Source: CAVPKN01 sp964588495 (GTDB lineage: Bacteria; Chlamydiota; Chlamydiia; Chlamydiales; JAAKFR01). Taken from it: a stretch of 64,000 bases of DNA. The first letter of the stretch is position 1. Every line of letters starts with the position of its first letter. The stretch spans positions 62,001-126,000 of the forward strand of contig CAZPPS010000001.1 of assembly GCA_964588495.1 (NCBI GenBank), in the 5' to 3' direction. Position numbers and translations under genes: made by a program. The notes under the pieces were generated by a model. That model saw only the letters and a list, made by a program, of their open reading frames with translations. It was not told where the DNA came from and did no database searches. Of the stretch, positions 64,000-64,000 are shown one piece after another.

Positions 64000-64000
64000 A

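Overview
The window is bacterial chromosome and its gene content points to the phylum Chlamydiae, most likely an environmental (amoeba- or insect-associated) lineage rather than Chlamydia itself. The evidence is gene order recalled from Chlamydia: leuS-waaA; rnr; DUF502, two tiny basic proteins, ybeY, CBS protein, rsbV-type STAS, DUF3604, radical-SAM MqnE, MqnA, menG; maf, HEAT-repeat protein, LptD-like protein; and secG-tpiA-xseA-xseB-dxs. Mid-range base composition (judged by eye, not computed) and a large accessory fraction would fit a Waddlia-like organism, but the genus cannot be fixed from this sequence alone.

Layout. 1-3.4 kb: end of a DUF2156 gene followed by a DevBCA-like exporter. 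3.7-6.6 kb: ParA plus a small partner, an acidic unknown, smpB, a VOC protein and a DUF202 membrane protein. 6.6-12.4 kb: a complete NHLM-type (C39 peptidase-ABC / ABC / HlyD) peptide export operon. 12.6-17.3 kb: zinc alcohol dehydrogenase, a tetR-zinc ribbon-hemerythrin operon, an MFS transporter and a DUF2608 HAD protein. 17.4-25.8 kb: accessory region with small membrane proteins, two methyltransferases, two GNAT proteins, a desaturase and a membrane-anchored methyltransferase-like protein. 25.9-26.5 kb: tRNA-fMet, a terminator, tRNA(CAT), and tandem 157-bp repeats carrying copies of the tRNA 3' end. 26.5-43.9 kb: core genes, interrupted by a MITE and a tandem pair of RING-H2 genes. 44-46.3 kb: a frameshifted ankyrin protein. 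46.5-53.2 kb: maf, HEAT protein, LptD-like protein and a P1B ATPase. 53.2-56.4 kb: a HigBA-type toxin-antitoxin pair, GAF-HD-GYP and Rsm22. 56.6-64 kb: an Inc-like protein, the def-secG-tpiA operon, the xseA-xseB-dxs operon and a partial membrane protein.

The most interesting content is a set of proteins with eukaryote-facing features: a canonical RING-H2 protein with a frameshifted tandem copy, a GNAT acetyltransferase carrying a full calmodulin-binding IQ consensus, an ankyrin protein whose C-terminus has a possible permuted papain-like His/Cys arrangement, and several proteins with a hydrophobic hairpin of the kind seen in inclusion-membrane proteins. A second theme is how DNA was inserted here. 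The toxin-antitoxin module, a GC-rich hairpin after dxs and the tRNA repeats all lie next to duplicated 3' ends of the neighbouring gene. Many intergenic gaps hold long, diverged palindromes. A third theme is a -10 box exactly 6 nt before the start codon in several genes, suggesting leaderless mRNAs.

All calls rest on reading the sequence and on memory of protein families; no database search or computation was run.
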